DNA from: Butyrivibrio sp.
GTDB taxonomy: Bacteria > Bacillota_A > Clostridia > Lachnospirales > Lachnospiraceae
DNA: 8,415 nt
Assembly (NCBI GenBank): GCA_017996845.1
Contig: JAGOGF010000110.1
Location: 1 to 8,415 of the forward strand
Direction of reading: 5' to 3'
The translations under genes and the position numbers were made by a program. The notes under the pieces were generated by a model. That model made no database searches. It was given only the letters and a program-made list of their open reading frames with translations, and was not told the origin of the DNA. Positions 6,434-8,415 of this stretch are shown here, piece by piece (within the stretch, counting starts at the first letter, position 1; each line of letters begins with the position of its first letter).

Positions 6434-7021
6434 TCAAAGACTGCCTTTGGTACTGAGAACATCCGTTATACGCGGATCAAAGGAAGATGCCTCGTCAAGT
6501 GCCTTCGCAAACGCCTTGAACATCGCTTCAATGATATGATGTGCATTGCTGCCCGTCAAAACACGTAAATGAAGATTCATAGCCGCAGAATAAGATACTG
6601 CATAAAAGAATTCATGAACCAGTTCCGTATCAAAATCTCCTACCATGGGAGCTTCAAAATGTGCATCCATGACCAGATATGGTCTTCCGCAGAGATCTGC
6701 TGCACATAGTACCAGTGATTCATCCATGGGAAGTATCATGGAGCCATACCTTCGAATACCTTTTTTATCACCAATTGCCGCTGCAATGGCTTCTCCCAGC
6801 ACGATACCGGTATCTTCCACCGTATGATGACCATCAACATTCAGATCACCTCTGGCTTTAACCGTAAGGTCAAACAGACCATGTCTTGCAAATGCAGACA
6901 GCATATGGTCAAAAAAACCAATTCCTGTGTCAATCTGACATATTCCGCTTCCGTCTAAATCGATTGAAATCTCAATGTCAGTTTCTCCTGTTTTTCGATG
7001 TACCTTCCCAATTCGGCTCAT
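6434..7021 (-). CDS. hisB: Imidazoleglycerol-phosphate dehydratase
   Basis: HisB dehydrates imidazoleglycerol phosphate to imidazoleacetol phosphate in histidine synthesis. The 195-residue product is the monofunctional form, without the phosphatase domain found in enterobacterial HisB. Visible motifs are TGIGFFDHML (about 32-41), the metal-binding DGHHTVEDTGI (63-73), SNAHHIIEAMFKA (158-170) and the C-terminal STKG (190-193). All the histidine and glutamate ligands of the two-manganese site expected in these motifs are present. The start has GGGAG at 7028-7032, a good ribosome site, and the family normally begins with a similar short basic segment. It lies 28 bases before hisIE and 183 bases after hisD. 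The long upstream gap carries a palindrome, so hisB-hisIE may have some control separate from hisD. Confidence 0.97.
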   Translation of the reverse strand: MSRIGKVHRKTGETDIEISIDLDGSGICQIDTGIGFFDHMLSAFARHGLFDLTVKARGDLNVDGHHTVEDTGIVLGEAIAAAIGDKKGIRRYGSMILPMDESLVLCAADLCGRPYLVMDAHFEAPMVGDFDTELVHEFFYAVSYSAAMNLHLRVLTGSNAHHIIEAMFKAFAKALDEASSFDPRITDVLSTKGSL

Positions 7022-7033
7022 ATTATTCTCCCG

Positions 7034-7048
7034 ACAGCTATTAACTGT
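7034..7048 (-). other. Small hairpin beside the hisB ribosome site
   Basis: ACAG (7045-7048) pairs with CUGU (7034-7037), plus one U-G pair, around a five-base loop. It ends one base before the GGGAG ribosome site. It leaves the site free and is weak, so a regulatory role is only a possibility. Confidence 0.25.
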
Positions 7049-7121
7049 AATTCAGATTGTACTGCCCTAACGCCAGACTTTTTATAATAGGTATTCTTAT
7101 TGAATCAGCTTGATACATTCA

Positions 7122-7199
7122 ATTGACCGATTGAGTCTCGGCTTATCATTTTGACTTGTCAAGTCAAAACATGCTAATATGCAGACTGGTTTGGTCAAT
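7122..7199. repeat. Nested inverted repeats in the hisD-hisB gap with a perfect 21-base palindrome
   Basis: The core (7149-7169) is TTTTGACTTG, one central base, then CAAGTCAAAA: ten-base arms with no mismatch. Around it, AGTCT (7134-7138) faces AGACT (7183-7187), and ATTGACC (7122-7128) faces GGTCAAT (7193-7199). The inner and outer pairs are separated by five bases on each side. The core could be a DNA operator for a dimeric regulator, or in RNA an eight-pair hairpin with a five-base loop. No U-tract follows on either strand, so it is not a terminator. It begins within a few bases of the hisD stop codon. No gene is seen in the gap. Confidence 0.7.
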
Positions 7200-7204
7200 C
7201 CGTA

Positions 7205-8415
7205 TTATTCAAATCGAACCGCAATACTGTTTGCATGTGCGGTAAGCCCCTCGCTTTTTGCAAAAAGTTCAATATCCTCGTGTGCATCCCGCAGTGCCTG
7301 TTCCGAATAGGATATCAGACTTGTTTTTTTCACGAAATCATCTACCGATAATGGTGAAAAGAATCTTGCAGTCCTGTTGGTAGGTAAAATATGATTGGGG
7401 CCTGCATAATAATCGCCCAGTGGCTCAGATGAATAAGCTCCCAGAAATATAGCTCCTGCATTTCTGATTCCCGTCATGACCTCATAAGGATTTCTCGTTA
7501 TGATCTCAAGATGCTCTGATGCAATAGCATTTGCAGCTTCAACTGCTTCGGCCATATTATCTGCCAGAAAGGTATAGCCGTAACTGTCAAGCGATTTCCT
7601 GATAATATCTGCTCTGGACAGTTTTGTCAGAAAAGTTTCGATTTCGTCTGACACCTGCTCTGCAAGCAGTTTGCTGGTGGTAATGAGTATGGCACTTGCC
7701 ATTTCATCATGTTCTGCCTGAGAAAGAAGATCTGCTGCAACATAACGGGGATTTGCAGTCTCATCCGCAATTACCAGAATTTCACTTGGCCCTGCAATGG
7801 AATCAATACTGACGTAACCAAAACAGGCTTTTTTTGCAAGTGCAACAAAAATATTTCCTGGACCTGTTATCTTATCGACTTTCGGGACACTCTCTGTACC
7901 AAATGCCATCGCTGCAATGGCCTGTGCGCCACCGACCTTATAAATTTCCGTAACCCCCGCGATATCTGCGGCTGCAAGCGTTCCGGGATTAATACTGCCA
8001 TCTTTTTGCGGAGGTGTTGTCATAATGATACGCTGCACACCTGCAACTTTGGCCGGTATGACATTCATCAGAACACTGGATGGATATGCTGCTTTTCCGC
8101 CGGGAACATACACACCTGATATTTCAATCGGGACAATTCTCTGTCCAAGGATACTTCCGTCATCTTTTGTTTCAATCCAGCTGTTACGCTTTTGCTTTTC
8201 GTGAAAAAGCCTGATATTTTCAGCACTTTTTTTCATGACACGGATCAGTTCCGGATCAAGACTGTCATATGCAGCACGGATCTCCTGCGGCTGAACACGA
8301 ATATGCGCAGCATCCATCTGTGTATGATCAAATTTTTCTGTATATTCAAAAAGTGCTTTGTCTTTGCCTTCTCTTACATTCCGGATGATCTCTGCTACTG
8401 TATTCTCATACTCTG
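7205..8415 (-). CDS. hisD: Histidinol dehydrogenase (5' end outside the window)
   Basis: HisD oxidises L-histidinol to L-histidine in two NAD-dependent steps, the last reactions of the pathway. The frame is open from the right window edge, so the first methionine at 8317 is internal. Upstream of it the frame reads EYENTVAEIIRNVREGKDKA, normal HisD sequence. About 402 residues are visible, and by family length roughly 25 N-terminal residues are missing. The NAD/substrate segments GVYVPGGKAAYPS and KITGPGNIFVALAKK are intact. The zinc ligands are seen in LLSQAEHDE (Gln and His), in LGDYYAGPNHILPT (Asp) and in the C-terminal LTAHANSIAVRFE (His). The catalytic Glu-His pair is in IASEHLEI. The gene appears complete in function. 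It is followed by a 183-base gap with inverted repeats before hisB. Confidence 0.97.
   Translation of the reverse strand, partial: EYENTVAEIIRNVREGKDKALFEYTEKFDHTQMDAAHIRVQPQEIRAAYDSLDPELIRVMKKSAENIRLFHEKQKRNSWIETKDDGSILGQRIVPIEISGVYVPGGKAAYPSSVLMNVIPAKVAGVQRIIMTTPPQKDGSINPGTLAAADIAGVTEIYKVGGAQAIAAMAFGTESVPKVDKITGPGNIFVALAKKACFGYVSIDSIAGPSEILVIADETANPRYVAADLLSQAEHDEMASAILITTSKLLAEQVSDEIETFLTKLSRADIIRKSLDSYGYTFLADNMAEAVEAANAIASEHLEIITRNPYEVMTGIRNAGAIFLGAYSSEPLGDYYAGPNHILPTNRTARFFSPLSVDDFVKKTSLISYSEQALRDAHEDIELFAKSEGLTAHANSIAVRFE

Noticed and set aside
7082..7110. Promoter for hisB around a TATTAT sequence in the gap
   Set aside because: No -35 resembling TTGACA lies 16-18 bases upstream on the minus strand, so A/T-richness alone explains the match.
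7022..7204. T-box or other histidine riboswitch in the hisD-hisB gap
   Set aside because: No T-box core sequence, no terminator/antiterminator pair with a U-tract, and no open leader peptide with histidine codons was seen.
7709..8119. Plus-strand open frame of 136 residues inside hisD
   Set aside because: It is antisense to intact, motif-rich hisD coding sequence. Its many cysteines come from reverse-complemented codons, and no ribosome site is evident.

Overview
All recognisable genes lie on the minus strand, so transcription runs from high to low coordinates. The window suggests a low-to-moderate GC Firmicute of class Clostridia, probably Lachnospiraceae. The reasons are: an L27 precursor with the N-terminal extension found in Firmicutes; the Prp cysteine protease encoded between L21 and L27; an L21-leader-like RNA in front of rplU; an RNase E/G protein directly upstream of rplU; and a HisIE protein with an extra HisF-like domain. 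The family placement is an inference from gene content, not a database result.

In transcription order, the right half (8415 to about 4975) is the end of a histidine biosynthesis operon. It holds hisD (5' end outside the window), hisB, and a long hisIE whose first ~205 residues are a degenerate HisF/HisA-type barrel. A strong intrinsic terminator closes the operon. hisC, hisH, hisA and hisF are not in this part. The 183-base hisD-hisB gap is unusual for the operon and carries a perfect 21-base palindrome nested inside weaker flanking inverted repeats.

The middle (4889 to 1076) is a tightly coupled three-gene block joined by two ATGA stop/start overlaps: a B12-binding-type radical SAM protein (TIGR03960-like), its usual partner (TIGR03936/DUF2344-like), and a short RNase E/G that ends before the zinc-link and C-terminal region of the Escherichia coli enzymes. 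The radical SAM/DUF2344 pair is conserved but, as far as I know, has no assigned reaction. It is the best candidate here for undescribed biology.

The left part (about 1098 to 1) is the ribosomal-protein unit rplU-prp-rpmA. A near-consensus promoter with an extended -10 is embedded in the last codons and stop codon of the RNase gene. It would start a leader RNA that can fold into an H-type pseudoknot followed by a second stem before the rplU Shine-Dalgarno. prp has a poor ribosome site, while rplU and rpmA have excellent ones. This fits a processing protease needed in small amounts beside two abundant ribosomal proteins. rpmA reaches the left edge of the window.

No tRNA, rRNA, CRISPR array, insertion sequence or phage gene was recognised. 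No stretch longer than 300 bases lacks a gene.
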